Part shown: positions 8,932-17,826 of the stretch, in pieces
How the letters are laid out: every line of letters starts with the position of its first letter
How positions within the stretch are numbered: the first letter of the stretch is position 1
From: Bacillus cereus group sp. RP43
Lineage (GTDB): Bacteria; Bacillota; Bacilli; Bacillales; Bacillaceae_G
Direction of reading: 5' to 3'
DNA length: 64,000 bases
Assembly (NCBI RefSeq): GCF_040459645.1
Contig: NZ_JARVHQ010000002.1
Span: 62,001-126,000, forward strand
Position numbers and translations under genes: made by a program
The notes under the pieces: generated by a model
What the model saw: only the letters and a program-made list of their open reading frames with translations
Told to the model about the DNA's origin: nothing
The model's database searches: none

Positions 8932-9828
8932 GTGATAGGTGCGATTGGTAAGAAAAGTGAAAGAATCAATCTAAGAAAAAATAAGTCGTGGGTCTACCTA
9001 ACAATTATCAGCTTTCTATTTTTGGGTTTTTTCGCTTTCTTGACATCTAAAATTTACATGCCAAACGATGAAAAACTATTCCATACAGAAACAAATAAAG
9101 TAATTAAGTTGTCGGGTATGGGGAAATTGATTGTAGAACAAAGGGAATACAATCCACACAAAAACTTTATACAAATTCGTTTTCGAATAGAAGGGTATGA
9201 GGAAACAGGATTTACGTTTAAAGCACAAGAAAAAGTAAAGTCTGGTGTTCAATTACCTGTCAAAGTGTTGTATGAAGAGAACGGGAATTATGTGGTGGAA
9301 GTAACAGAGTTATCTCCGAATTGGGGAGCATTAGCTTTCGATATTTACAATAAAAACGGTGAAAAAGAACAAATGGATATTCGTAAATTCACGCAAGATG
9401 TTAACGAATATGAAGAAGAAAATGCATCAACAAAAAGTCCGAATAAATTAGTTCAGACGATTTTTACCGATCAAAGAAAAACAAAAGCAAATGATGAATT
9501 GTTAGCTGAAGATAAAAAAACATATGAGCTAGATTTTATAGAAAGAGACAAAAAAGATATCGAAACAAAAATAAAAAATTATGGAAAAGCAATCAAAATG
9601 GAAGAAGAAAATGCGAAGACAGTTTATGAAAAAGTAAAAGAATTAAAAGATGAAATGAAGTATCAAACTGAAGCGGAAAAAACGGAAACACAATCAAAAA
9701 TAGCATCCTTAGAATCTAAAATAAAATCATCAGAAAAGAACGTTGAATTGTTTAAAGGAGAACAAAAAATTGCACGAGATAAGATCAAAAAATTAGAAGA
9801 AAAGTCACTAGAAATTAATAAAAAGTGA
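8932..9828 (+). CDS. Membrane-anchored coiled-coil protein, last gene of the mating-channel block
   Basis: 298 residues from a GTG with GGTGGGGTG upstream. One membrane helix near 20-40 is followed by a beta-rich extracytoplasmic domain (~55-150) and a long Lys/Glu coiled coil (~190-298). No catalytic motif is visible. It could be a structural part of the channel or a surface adhesin-like element, but I do not recognise the family. It is the last gene before the candidate oriT. Confidence 0.7.
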   Translation: MIGAIGKKSERINLRKNKSWVYLTIISFLFLGFFAFLTSKIYMPNDEKLFHTETNKVIKLSGMGKLIVEQREYNPHKNFIQIRFRIEGYEETGFTFKAQEKVKSGVQLPVKVLYEENGNYVVEVTELSPNWGALAFDIYNKNGEKEQMDIRKFTQDVNEYEEENASTKSPNKLVQTIFTDQRKTKANDELLAEDKKTYELDFIERDKKDIETKIKNYGKAIKMEEENAKTVYEKVKELKDEMKYQTEAEKTETQSKIASLESKIKSSEKNVELFKGEQKIARDKIKKLEEKSLEINKK

Positions 9829-9839
9829 AAAAAGTCATG

Positions 9840-9952
9840 TCGTGAGTGAGTCTACATCAAGGGATTTCGTATCGTGAGTGAGTCCACATCACGAAAAAAT
9901 GAGTCGTGAGTGAGTCTACATTAGAGAGTTTTGGGTCGTGAGTGAGTCTACA
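9840..9952 (+). repeat. Four direct repeats phased at exactly 32 bp
   Basis: TCGTGAGTGAGTCYACA begins at 9840, 9872, 9904 and 9936, so the period is 32 bp (about three helical turns) with unrelated spacers. Such phased repeats upstream of mobilisation genes are typical binding sites for accessory or relaxase proteins. Confidence 0.95.
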
Positions 9953-10050
9953 CCTAGAAGCTTTTCTTGCCCCCATCGTTTCGCTAGGCTCCGCCTAGCC
10001 CCACACCCTCGGTGGGGGCAGAAACCCCTTATGCTCTTCTCACTATTTTT
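9840..10050 (+). other. Candidate origin of transfer (oriT)
   Basis: After the phased repeats come nested inverted repeats. GCCCCCA (9969-9975) pairs with TGGGGGC (10013-10019). Inside lie GCTAGGC (9983-9989) with GCCTAGC (9993-9999), and a competing CCCCAC/GTGGGG stem. They are followed by AACCCCTTATGCTCTT (10023-10038), a plausible nick region. The stretch is locally much richer in GC than its surroundings and lies directly before the accessory and relaxase genes. The nick position is not demonstrated. Confidence 0.65.
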
Positions 10051-10087
10051 GGTTCTCTACCCACAATTGCAGAAAGGAGCGGAAATT

Positions 10088-10348
10088 GTGCATCTAAAAA
10101 TAAGAGATATAGATCCAGTTGCCTTAAAGAAAATAGATGAAATTGCAAAGGAAAAGGGAATATCCAGGCAAAAGTTTTTGAAAGCACAAATTGAAATGTT
10201 GGCGTTTTTTCAGCAACAAAATAAAAGGGAAATGGAATTAGAAAATCTTATTGAAAAGAACATCCATATGATGAGTGATTGTTATAGCGCAATGGAAAAA
10301 ATGAATGAGTTTATTCAAATGATGATGCAGGATGTTGAAAATGAGTAA
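10088..10348 (+). CDS. Mobilisation accessory protein, probable ribbon-helix-helix (MobC/MbeC-like)
   Basis: 86 residues beginning HLKIRDIDPVALKKIDEIAKEKG, a short strand followed by two helices as in ribbon-helix-helix DNA-binding proteins. The rest is helical and could form a coiled coil. The GTG at 10088 follows AAAGGAG, 7 bp away. An upstream ATG would run through the candidate oriT and encode an unlikely Pro/Arg/Cys-rich leader, so it is rejected. It overlaps the relaxase gene by 8 bp. It likely binds the oriT repeats and helps the relaxase, as MobC-type proteins do; this role is inferred. Confidence 0.75.
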   Translation: MHLKIRDIDPVALKKIDEIAKEKGISRQKFLKAQIEMLAFFQQQNKREMELENLIEKNIHMMSDCYSAMEKMNEFIQMMMQDVENE

Positions 10349-11534
10349 TGCGGTTCCTGTTCAGTCTTCAGTCACACCGGGTGTTGTTTTAAAAACGAAA
10401 TTTGTGTTGCCAAGTTCGGATGCTTTTCAAAACTATATTGATTATGTAGATCGGGAGGAAGCGAAAAGTGAAGTGAAGCTGAATCCGAAAATGTTCGAAA
10501 CGTATCAAGACTATATGGGAAATTCAGAAAAGACATCGGCACTATTTACGGAACACGCAAATCGTTTAACAGAAAGTGAAAAAAAGTCCTTAAAGGAAAT
10601 GTTTAAAACCGCTCATGAGAATGGAAGTATCATGTGGCAAGATGTCATTTCTTTTCATAATCCCTGGTTAGAGAAACAAGGAATTTATGATGAGAAAACA
10701 AAAACGTTGGATGAAAAAAAGTTAATGGATGTAACACGGCTTGCGATGAAGGAAATGCAAAAAAGAGAGGGGTTGGAAAAAAGCTCTATCTGGTCAGCAG
10801 CGATTCACTTTAATACGGATAATATTCATATTCATGTAGCAACTGTTGAACCATTCCCAACGAGAGAACGTGGTAAAAGAAAACCCAAAACATTAGATGC
10901 GATGAAGGGTAAAGTCGTAAATAATTTGTTAGATCGTAAGCAGGAACAAAAACAAATTAATGATCTGATTCGAAAGAATATGGTGGGAAGGAAAAAAGAG
11001 GATTCGGTTTTTGATTGGCGTAATCAACATCTGAAACCGTTGTTTTTACAAATCTATAAACAGTTACCAAGTGATAAAAGACAGTGGCAATATAGCTACA
11101 ATACGATTCAACCATTAAAGCCGGAAATTGATAAATTAAGCAGTCGATATATTCAACATCATCATAAAAAAGATTACGATCAGTTTCTCCAAAAGTTAGA
11201 TAAAGAAGTGCAAGTTTTTAAAGAAGCATATGGGGAAGGAAAGTATGATAAGAAGCAATATGAAAATTACAAGACGAATAAAATTAATGACTTATATAAA
11301 AGAATGGGGAACGCCTTTTTACAAGAAATGAAGGCATATGATAAGGAACAAAAGAGAATCCATCACATGAAGAAGTCAAAGCCGTTTCAAAAATTTCAAC
11401 AGAATGTATCTATTCAGTATTCTATGAGAAAAGTGGAACGTGCTTTTAAAAGTGAATATGAGAGTTGGAAGAACCAAAAGTATTATGAGCGTATGCAAAA
11501 AGAAAGTGCATATCAAAATGAGAGGGGTTATTAA
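10341..11534 (+). CDS. Conjugative relaxase, MobP2 type
   Basis: About 397 residues. The N-terminus has the MobP2 pattern: SVTPGVVLKTKFV, then YIDYVDREEA containing likely catalytic tyrosines, then WQDVISFHNPWLE. The metal-binding HUH motif is HFNTDNIHIHVATVEP. Relaxases nick one strand at oriT, stay covalently bound to the 5' end and pilot the strand into the recipient. The C-terminal part is basic and helical. I prefer the ATG at 10341, which follows AGGA and overlaps the preceding stop; an ATG at 10332 is also in frame. The candidate oriT is ~300 bp upstream. Confidence 0.93.
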   Translation: MSNAVPVQSSVTPGVVLKTKFVLPSSDAFQNYIDYVDREEAKSEVKLNPKMFETYQDYMGNSEKTSALFTEHANRLTESEKKSLKEMFKTAHENGSIMWQDVISFHNPWLEKQGIYDEKTKTLDEKKLMDVTRLAMKEMQKREGLEKSSIWSAAIHFNTDNIHIHVATVEPFPTRERGKRKPKTLDAMKGKVVNNLLDRKQEQKQINDLIRKNMVGRKKEDSVFDWRNQHLKPLFLQIYKQLPSDKRQWQYSYNTIQPLKPEIDKLSSRYIQHHHKKDYDQFLQKLDKEVQVFKEAYGEGKYDKKQYENYKTNKINDLYKRMGNAFLQEMKAYDKEQKRIHHMKKSKPFQKFQQNVSIQYSMRKVERAFKSEYESWKNQKYYERMQKESAYQNERGY

Positions 11535-11966
11535 ATGAAGGACTTTCGCATGCAAATTACATTGGATGAGGAAACAGATACGTATATTAAAGATTACATG
11601 GAAGAACACAACATAAGATATAACGGTGAAGCAATTGTTAGGATTTGTAGAGAACATCAAGCATCAAAAATTTCAGAATGGTCATTGAATTATATTTCTG
11701 AAGTTGTATCAAAAAACTTACACGATGTATTGAAAAGTGAACTAACAAAAATTCGTCTTGGTGCAAATAGTGCGGATAGAAATACGCAAATTTTAATTGA
11801 GTTATTAAATGGTTATTTCTTTTTAGAGGGCGTAGATAGCCTTATTACGACTGATAAACAAGAGATGGGAAGTGTGAAGATAGCAAAAGAAGTCGTAGCG
11901 GAACGAATTAGTCATGCAAGACAAAAACGTATAGATCATGAGGCATCAAAGAACAATGTAACGTAA
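11535..11966 (+). CDS. Mobilisation-region protein with ribbon-helix-helix-like N-terminus
   Basis: 143 residues. The start MKDFRMQITLDEETDTYIKDY has the strand-helix pattern of ribbon-helix-helix proteins; the rest is helical with a basic end. It begins immediately after the relaxase stop, so the two genes are translationally linked, and AGAGGGG lies before the ATG. A second DNA-binding accessory factor or a regulator of the mob operon is likely. The exact family is not recognised. Confidence 0.65.
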   Translation: MKDFRMQITLDEETDTYIKDYMEEHNIRYNGEAIVRICREHQASKISEWSLNYISEVVSKNLHDVLKSELTKIRLGANSADRNTQILIELLNGYFFLEGVDSLITTDKQEMGSVKIAKEVVAERISHARQKRIDHEASKNNVT

Positions 11967-11984
11967 GCTACATTGTTTCTTTTT
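11952..11984 (+). terminator. Terminator of the mob operon
   Basis: AACAATGTA and TACATTGTT pair across an 8-nt loop, followed by TTCTTTTT. The stop codon of the upstream gene lies within the hairpin. Confidence 0.8.
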
Positions 11985-12008
11985 ATAAAAAAACAGGAGG
12001 TTATTAGG

Positions 12009-12284
12009 ATGTTATTATTTCGTGATGATATCGCATTAGGAGTCATTAAAGAAATTGGAGAAGATGATATTGTGTTACTTGTAAAAGATGAAGAACTAAC
12101 AATCAAAATTACACGAGAACAAGTGAGAGAACTAGCAATTCATGTCATGAATCAAGAAAATATGTTAGTTCCGGTTAATGTAAAAACTCATGAGCTTTTC
12201 TTTGATACAGCGGAGAGATGGAATGAAGAAGAAATGGAGGAATTGCAAAGAGCGAGTGACAGAGTAGGAGAAGATCATGAATAA
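12009..12284 (+). CDS. Small acidic protein, unknown function
   Basis: 91 residues starting MLLFRDDIALGVIKEIGEDD. The ATG at 12009 follows ACAGGAGG; an upstream in-frame start lies in the terminator and is rejected. The protein is acidic and probably beta-rich at the N-terminus, with an alpha-helical end. It overlaps the next gene by 8 bp, implying translational coupling to the ArdC-like protein. No recognised domain. Confidence 0.7.
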   Translation: MLLFRDDIALGVIKEIGEDDIVLLVKDEELTIKITREQVRELAIHVMNQENMLVPVNVKTHELFFDTAERWNEEEMEELQRASDRVGEDHE

Positions 12285-14787
12285 AAATTATAAGAAAAAG
12301 TATCAAACAAAATCACCAGAAGAAAAGAAAGAAGCGGTGCAAGCTTTAACAAAAAAGATGGAAAAAAGCGTAGAAGGTTATTTTCGTACACCGGGTGATT
12401 TAAAAGAGTACTTAACGTTTATGGCAAAGTTTTATCACTATTCACCATCTAATATTTCATTAATACAGAGTCAATTCCAGGGAGCCAGTGCAGTTGGTTC
12501 CTTTTCTTTTTGGAAAGAAAAAGGCTTTCCGGTTAAGAAGGGTGAGAAAGGAATTAAAATTCTTGTTCCAAACCGAACTGTAGCAAAATTTAAAGACAAG
12601 GAAGGCACTTGGAAAACAGTAACTAAAGCAAATGAGGAAGAGAAGAAACAAATTGAATCTAAAAGCGTAGAAGTGATACCAGGTCGCTTATATTTTGCTG
12701 TCGGTCATGTGTTTGATGCGGCTCAAACAAGTGCAACAGCAAAAGATCTACCTCGTATTTTTCCGAATCGTTGGCTAGAAGGGAGCGTTACAGATTACCA
12801 GAGTTTGTATAAAGGAATGGAAGCCATTGCGGAAAAAAATGGTGTAAAAATTATTGAGCCGAAGCAAGAACTTGGGGTCGCAAAAGGGGTTAGTTACACC
12901 TTAACAAAAGAGGTTGCTTTGAATCCTAGAAACAGTGAATTACAAAATGTAAAAACACTTCTTCACGAATTGGCGCATGCCAAACTTCATACAGCAGAGA
13001 CACATATGAATTACACAACACCAGAAAAAGAGTTTCAAGCAGAAATGACGGCTTATGCCGTATCTTCTTATTTTGGGATTGATACAAGTGAATATTCCTT
13101 AGGCTATTTAGCAAACTGGACACAAGGAAAAGAAATGAAAGATAAAACGAAGTTGTTGAAAGAAGTACATGAAACTTCCATTGAATTCATCGAAACGATT
13201 GAAAGTAGTTTAGAAAAAGAAAAACAACAAATAAATGAAAAAGAGGTGGGAAGTATGGCAAAAGGAAATGAAAAACAGGATGAAAAAAATATCTTATTGG
13301 TGGAATACATGAGTTTAAGTAACACGACACAAGAACTCGTTTCTGTTAACCATTTAAGAGAACAAGCAGATAAAAATCGAGCGTTTGAGCCTGTAGAAGG
13401 TGCAGAAAAATTGAGTGATAAAGAATTTATTGAAGCATTTAACAAGGCGAATCAAGAAAAGTATGCAGCATTAAATCAGGATGAAATTACTCGTCCAACT
13501 ATGTTAATTCAATGGAGTGAAAATGAAAATTTTACAGGTAATCAATTGATCCCATTTGGAGAAGCCAATGAAAAAATGTCTGAAGTCATTTCAAATATTG
13601 AAAAAGCAAAAGAGGAAGCAAAAGAAAGAGATGATTACGTACCATATGATAAAACCCGTTATCATATAGCTATTCCCAAAGAAGTAGATAGAGATTTTGG
13701 GAGAATGGAGCTTGTGAGTATGGATCGTTTGGATATGGGGGATGGAGATTACAAGACACCATATGAACAAGTATTAAACGAGAAAAGGTATCTATCGGAT
13801 GAAGTAAAACAAGCGTTACGAAATGAGGTAGTGAATCATAGAAATAACAAAGAAATACCGATGGAAAAAGTACAAGAAAATACATTAGAAAAATCGAAAG
13901 AGACACCCAACCATTTAGTAACAATTGAAGTATTAGCAAACGGTATACAAAATGAAGAACTGGCAAGAATCCACATGATGGATGCTGTTACGAAAGATAT
14001 CAATTATTTGTCTGTATGGAATCAAGATAAAACAGATCGGGACGATTTATATGTTTCCTTAATGGAAAAGAACGGGAAACGAGAAAATGTCTATCTAGAT
14101 AACATTTTGAAACCAGATTTATATGAAAAGGTGCAAAGTTCTATATTTGATGGAAGAGGAAATTTGTCATTTGTTGTTTATGAAAAAGATGCAAATATGA
14201 GTCTAGATGAAATCGTAAAAGATGAACGATATGGACTCTTAGTTGATAAAGCGGAGGCGCAAAAAGATTACTCATTTAATGAAAAAGAAGTGGAAATATA
14301 TAAAGAAATGAAGACGGAGGGATATGCACCTATTGCTTCTCTAGATCAACAAATTCAGCCTTTAAAAGAAAAGGAGCCAACTACGTTAGATAAGGATTTA
14401 AGCCGAAAATTCGAGGCATACAGACGTTCACAATATGAAGAAACACCAGATAATATTGATAGTATTGTCACTCGTGTAAAAGCTGAAGAACGGTATTATA
14501 CAACGAAATATGTTTCGATTGATAATGAGCTGGTAAGCCAGGAACACGTAGTAAAATTAGAAAATCAGGTGGATGAGAAGCTTGGGAAAGAAGGTATAGC
14601 GATGAATCAGTCTATAACTTCAAAAGAAATAGATGTAGATAAAAAATTTCAGCCATTAACCGGAAAACAAACGAATGGTAAAGAAAAAGACAAGGAGCCA
14701 GATCCTATTACTTCAGGTAATGTAGACCAGTCAAAGGCTACAAAGAAATCAAGTAGAAAAAAAGAAACAATGGAAATGGAACTATGA
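12277..14787 (+). CDS. ArdC-like ssDNA-binding / zincin polyvalent protein
   Basis: 836 residues. Residues ~15-150 have the ArdC N-terminal pattern (YLTFMAKFYHYSPSNISLI, then GSFSFWKEKGFPVKKGEKG). An ImmA/IrrE-like zinc metallopeptidase follows, with the HELAHAKLH motif near 230-238 and a downstream glutamate (EFQAEMTAYAV). The C-terminal ~500 residues resemble the mixed modules of large polyvalent proteins on plasmids. ArdC-type proteins enter recipients with the DNA and protect it from restriction. The gene is coupled to the preceding ORF. Zinc ligands are intact, so peptidase activity is plausible. Exact C-terminal domains cannot be named from sequence alone. Confidence 0.82.
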   Translation: MNKNYKKKYQTKSPEEKKEAVQALTKKMEKSVEGYFRTPGDLKEYLTFMAKFYHYSPSNISLIQSQFQGASAVGSFSFWKEKGFPVKKGEKGIKILVPNRTVAKFKDKEGTWKTVTKANEEEKKQIESKSVEVIPGRLYFAVGHVFDAAQTSATAKDLPRIFPNRWLEGSVTDYQSLYKGMEAIAEKNGVKIIEPKQELGVAKGVSYTLTKEVALNPRNSELQNVKTLLHELAHAKLHTAETHMNYTTPEKEFQAEMTAYAVSSYFGIDTSEYSLGYLANWTQGKEMKDKTKLLKEVHETSIEFIETIESSLEKEKQQINEKEVGSMAKGNEKQDEKNILLVEYMSLSNTTQELVSVNHLREQADKNRAFEPVEGAEKLSDKEFIEAFNKANQEKYAALNQDEITRPTMLIQWSENENFTGNQLIPFGEANEKMSEVISNIEKAKEEAKERDDYVPYDKTRYHIAIPKEVDRDFGRMELVSMDRLDMGDGDYKTPYEQVLNEKRYLSDEVKQALRNEVVNHRNNKEIPMEKVQENTLEKSKETPNHLVTIEVLANGIQNEELARIHMMDAVTKDINYLSVWNQDKTDRDDLYVSLMEKNGKRENVYLDNILKPDLYEKVQSSIFDGRGNLSFVVYEKDANMSLDEIVKDERYGLLVDKAEAQKDYSFNEKEVEIYKEMKTEGYAPIASLDQQIQPLKEKEPTTLDKDLSRKFEAYRRSQYEETPDNIDSIVTRVKAEERYYTTKYVSIDNELVSQEHVVKLENQVDEKLGKEGIAMNQSITSKEIDVDKKFQPLTGKQTNGKEKDKEPDPITSGNVDQSKATKKSSRKKETMEMEL

Positions 14788-14868
14788 AAAATTTTATAAC
14801 AGGAAAACCAGATTAAATCATTTTTTGTTACTCAATTGAGAAAACGGAAAGTGATTTTTTTTATATCT

Positions 14869-14910
14869 AAAAAAGAAAGAGGGTAAAAGGAAAAGCCCTC
14901 TTTCTTTTTT
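14869..14910 (+). terminator. Terminator downstream of the ArdC-like gene
   Basis: AAAAAAGAAAGAGGG and CCCTCTTTCTTTTTT form a perfect 15-bp stem; the A-rich and T-rich flanks make it bidirectional. Confidence 0.9.
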
Positions 14911-14933
14911 GTAGAAAGAAAGGAGTGAACGTC

Positions 14934-15068
14934 ATGAATGTATGGCTGTTTGCAGGCTGTATGTTCCTTGTAGCAGTCTTTTTGAACATGTTGTTATTAT
15001 TTGGTCACAGAATGGTGAAAAAGCGGAGAAATAAGAAATGGAAGCGTGAAACTGAAATTGCAGATTAA
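14934..15068 (+). CDS. Short membrane peptide (44 aa)
   Basis: MNVWLFAGCMFLVAVFLNML begins a single transmembrane helix, followed by a very basic tail (MVKKRRNKKWKRE). AAAGGAGTG precedes the ATG by a normal distance, and the gene ends 15 bp before the topoisomerase gene. Function unknown; an operon leader or small transfer-region membrane peptide. Confidence 0.65.
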   Translation: MNVWLFAGCMFLVAVFLNMLLLFGHRMVKKRRNKKWKRETEIAD

Positions 15069-15083
15069 TAGGAGGTATTACGT

Positions 15084-17741
15084 ATGGGAAAAACATTGTT
15101 TATTGCAGAAAAGCCGAAGGTAGCTGTTGAATTATTAAAATCACCTAGATTTAGAAACTCGCAAAAGCATCCAGGAAGTAAGCCATATTATGGCTACTAT
15201 GAAAATGAAAATTACATTATTAGTTGGTGCCGAGGGCATTTATTAGAACTAAAACATCCAGAAGAGATGGACGAGAGATACAAAGAATTTAAATTTGAAC
15301 ATTTACCAATTATTTTGGAGCCGGAATATAAAGTGAAATCGGATAGTCTCGAACAAGTTCAAATATTGGTTAAGTTGTTAAATCGCCCCGATGTAGACCA
15401 TGTGGTCAACTCCTGTGATGCAGATAAAGAGGGTGAGCTTATCTATCGAGAGATATATCAACATGCAAGTGTTAACAAGCGAGAATCCCGTCTTTTTATC
15501 TCTTCTTATGAGGCCGCAGAATTAGAGGGGGCTTTGAACCGATTAGAACCAGGAGCAGACTATGAAGGACTTGCTCAATCCGCTAAAGCAAGGCAATACC
15601 TAGATTACATTCTAGGAATTAATGTTACGAGAGGTTGTACATCCAGACTAGCAAAAAATCAATTTTTATTGGCTTCTGGTCGTGTTCAAATGTGTATCTT
15701 AAATGAAATCCGTCAAAGGGAACTTGCTATCCAAAATTATAAAGAACAAACCTACTACAATTTGAAGCTACTAACCGAAAACGGTTTATCACCGGTGATG
15801 AAAACAGAAGAACAACTTATAGATCCATCCCCACTCCAAAAACTTGGAGATAGTTTGAAAGAAACCAATGTAATCGTAACGGAATTTAAAGAAAGTACGA
15901 GAAAAAAGAAACCAAAATTATTATATAACTTAACAGACATCTACAAAGATGCTCACGCCAAATTGAAGATAAATGCGGAAACAGCAAAAAAACATATTCA
16001 GAGTTTGTATGAAGAAGGCTTTATCACATATCCTCGTTCTTCATCCAGGCATTTACCTACAGAACAAGTGGAACGAGTGAAAGAAGTAATGGGAACACTA
16101 GAAAAAAGCGCCTATGCAAATCTCGTACAACAAGTAATCCCATCTTCTATTACAAAAAAACACACTACATTTAATGATGAATTAGTCAGTAGTCACTTTG
16201 CCATCATCCCAACAACAAAATTATATGTCGGGACCAGCCGAGATCTATTAGAAAAACAGTTATATGACTTAATTGTAAAACGATTTATCGGGAACTTTAT
16301 GAAACCAGCAATCTACCTGGTAAGAGAAGTACATTTTATAGATCAAGAGGGCAACACATACAGTACAAAAGAAAAGATCCTACAAGAGAAAGGGTTTCTA
16401 AGTGTGTTTCAAGAGGATATAGAAGAGGGATCGGTTGAAGCATTTCAGATACCTATTTTACGAGAAGGAGATTCTTTCAGAATCGTTCAGTATGACTTGA
16501 TTGAGTCCCGAACAAAGAAACCAGCCTTTCATACGGAAAGCTCCATTTTAACCTTTATGGAGACAGCAGGACGTAAATTAGATGATGAACATTTGAAAGA
16601 ACTTATGAAAGGAAAACGGATTGGGACAGTCGCAACGGAAGAAACGTTTATTCCGAAACTGTTAGAGCGAAGCTATATTGATGTTACCAACAGTCAGATT
16701 CGAACCACTAATATTGGTCGTGCGTTTATAGATGCTTTTCCGGTAGATGAAATCAAAAATCCATCTTATACGGCTGAAATGGAAGGGATGATCTACATGA
16801 TCGAAAAGAATGAAATGAAATATGAGGAATTTGTAGAGAAAACAAATACGTTTGTAAAGGATACGGTAGAGCAATTAGGCGCAATGGATGATAAGGTGTC
16901 CGATATTATCATTAATACCTGGAATCAGCAGATTGAGGTGTGCAAATGCCCTTGTAGAAAAGGAAAAATCCTTCATAAAGGTAATTTCTATGGGTGCAGT
17001 AATTATCCAGAATGTAAAATTTCCTTACCAAAGAAAATTAAAGAAAAAGCGATTCCGGAGGCGCAAGCGAAAAAGCTGTTTGAGGATAAGAAAACAGATC
17101 TTTTAAAAGGGTTTAAGTCCAATGAGAAAGAGTTTTCCGCTTATCTAGTATTACATGAGGGAAATATCAAATTTCAGTTCCCCACACAAGAGGAGCTATC
17201 ATTTGGTAAATGCCCAAAATGTAAAAAAGGTGAGATCCTTCATCGTAAAACATTTTATGGATGCACGGAGCATAAAAACGGATGTGATTTTATGTTACCA
17301 GCAAAGATGAAAGGGAAAGCGATCCCTGGTAATCAAATGAAAAAGCTGATTCAGTATAAAACGACTGATTTTATAAATGGCTTTGAAGGGGAAAAGGGAG
17401 AATTTACAGCAGCTATCTATATGGAAGCGGACGGAAGTTTAAAATTCCGTTTTCCAACGACTGAAGATCGTACCATTGGCAAATGTCCATTATGTAAAAG
17501 TAGAGTTCTTGTAGGGAAAAGTAATTACTTATGTGAGAAATACAAAAAAGGCTGTGACTTCATTATTTTTGGTACATTCTCTGGTAAAAATCTAAGTAGT
17601 AACCATGTGAAAAAGTTATTAGAAAAGAATGTAACGGATCAGATTAAAGGGTTTATCTCGAACAAAAACGGGAAAAAATTTGATGCTCGTTTATCATACA
17701 GCGTACAGGAGAAGCGATTAAAATTCTTATTCGGCAAATAA
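15084..17741 (+). CDS. topB: Type IA topoisomerase (topoisomerase III) with three C-terminal zinc ribbons
   Basis: 885 residues. The TOPRIM domain carries SCDADKEGELIYREIY near residue 112. The catalytic tyrosine is in EEGFITYPRSSS at about 316. Three Cys4 topoisomerase-type zinc ribbons follow, near 619, 708 and 799, each separated by ~90 residues of a repeated lysine-rich module. Topoisomerase III decatenates single-stranded DNA. Plasmid copies near transfer genes are common in the B. cereus group (TopX-type of pXO1 and pXO2). AGGAGGT precedes the ATG. No inactivating change is seen. Confidence 0.93.
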   Translation: MGKTLFIAEKPKVAVELLKSPRFRNSQKHPGSKPYYGYYENENYIISWCRGHLLELKHPEEMDERYKEFKFEHLPIILEPEYKVKSDSLEQVQILVKLLNRPDVDHVVNSCDADKEGELIYREIYQHASVNKRESRLFISSYEAAELEGALNRLEPGADYEGLAQSAKARQYLDYILGINVTRGCTSRLAKNQFLLASGRVQMCILNEIRQRELAIQNYKEQTYYNLKLLTENGLSPVMKTEEQLIDPSPLQKLGDSLKETNVIVTEFKESTRKKKPKLLYNLTDIYKDAHAKLKINAETAKKHIQSLYEEGFITYPRSSSRHLPTEQVERVKEVMGTLEKSAYANLVQQVIPSSITKKHTTFNDELVSSHFAIIPTTKLYVGTSRDLLEKQLYDLIVKRFIGNFMKPAIYLVREVHFIDQEGNTYSTKEKILQEKGFLSVFQEDIEEGSVEAFQIPILREGDSFRIVQYDLIESRTKKPAFHTESSILTFMETAGRKLDDEHLKELMKGKRIGTVATEETFIPKLLERSYIDVTNSQIRTTNIGRAFIDAFPVDEIKNPSYTAEMEGMIYMIEKNEMKYEEFVEKTNTFVKDTVEQLGAMDDKVSDIIINTWNQQIEVCKCPCRKGKILHKGNFYGCSNYPECKISLPKKIKEKAIPEAQAKKLFEDKKTDLLKGFKSNEKEFSAYLVLHEGNIKFQFPTQEELSFGKCPKCKKGEILHRKTFYGCTEHKNGCDFMLPAKMKGKAIPGNQMKKLIQYKTTDFINGFEGEKGEFTAAIYMEADGSLKFRFPTTEDRTIGKCPLCKSRVLVGKSNYLCEKYKKGCDFIIFGTFSGKNLSSNHVKKLLEKNVTDQIKGFISNKNGKKFDARLSYSVQEKRLKFLFGK

Positions 17742-17756
17742 AAATTGAATGTATGT

Positions 17757-17792
17757 AAAAGAGGACTAGGAAACGGAATAGTCCTCTTTTTT
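17757..17792 (+). terminator. Terminator after topoisomerase
   Basis: AAAAGAGGACTA and TAGTCCTCTTTT pair across a 10-nt loop, followed by T's. Confidence 0.9.
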
Positions 17793-17826
17793 ATTTCATT
17801 TTATAGAGTAAAGGGGGGATTCCGTA

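Noticed and set aside
9840..9952. Phased repeats as a CRISPR array
   Set aside because: Only four 17-bp repeats with 15-bp spacers and no cas genes; position and relaxase context fit oriT binding sites better.
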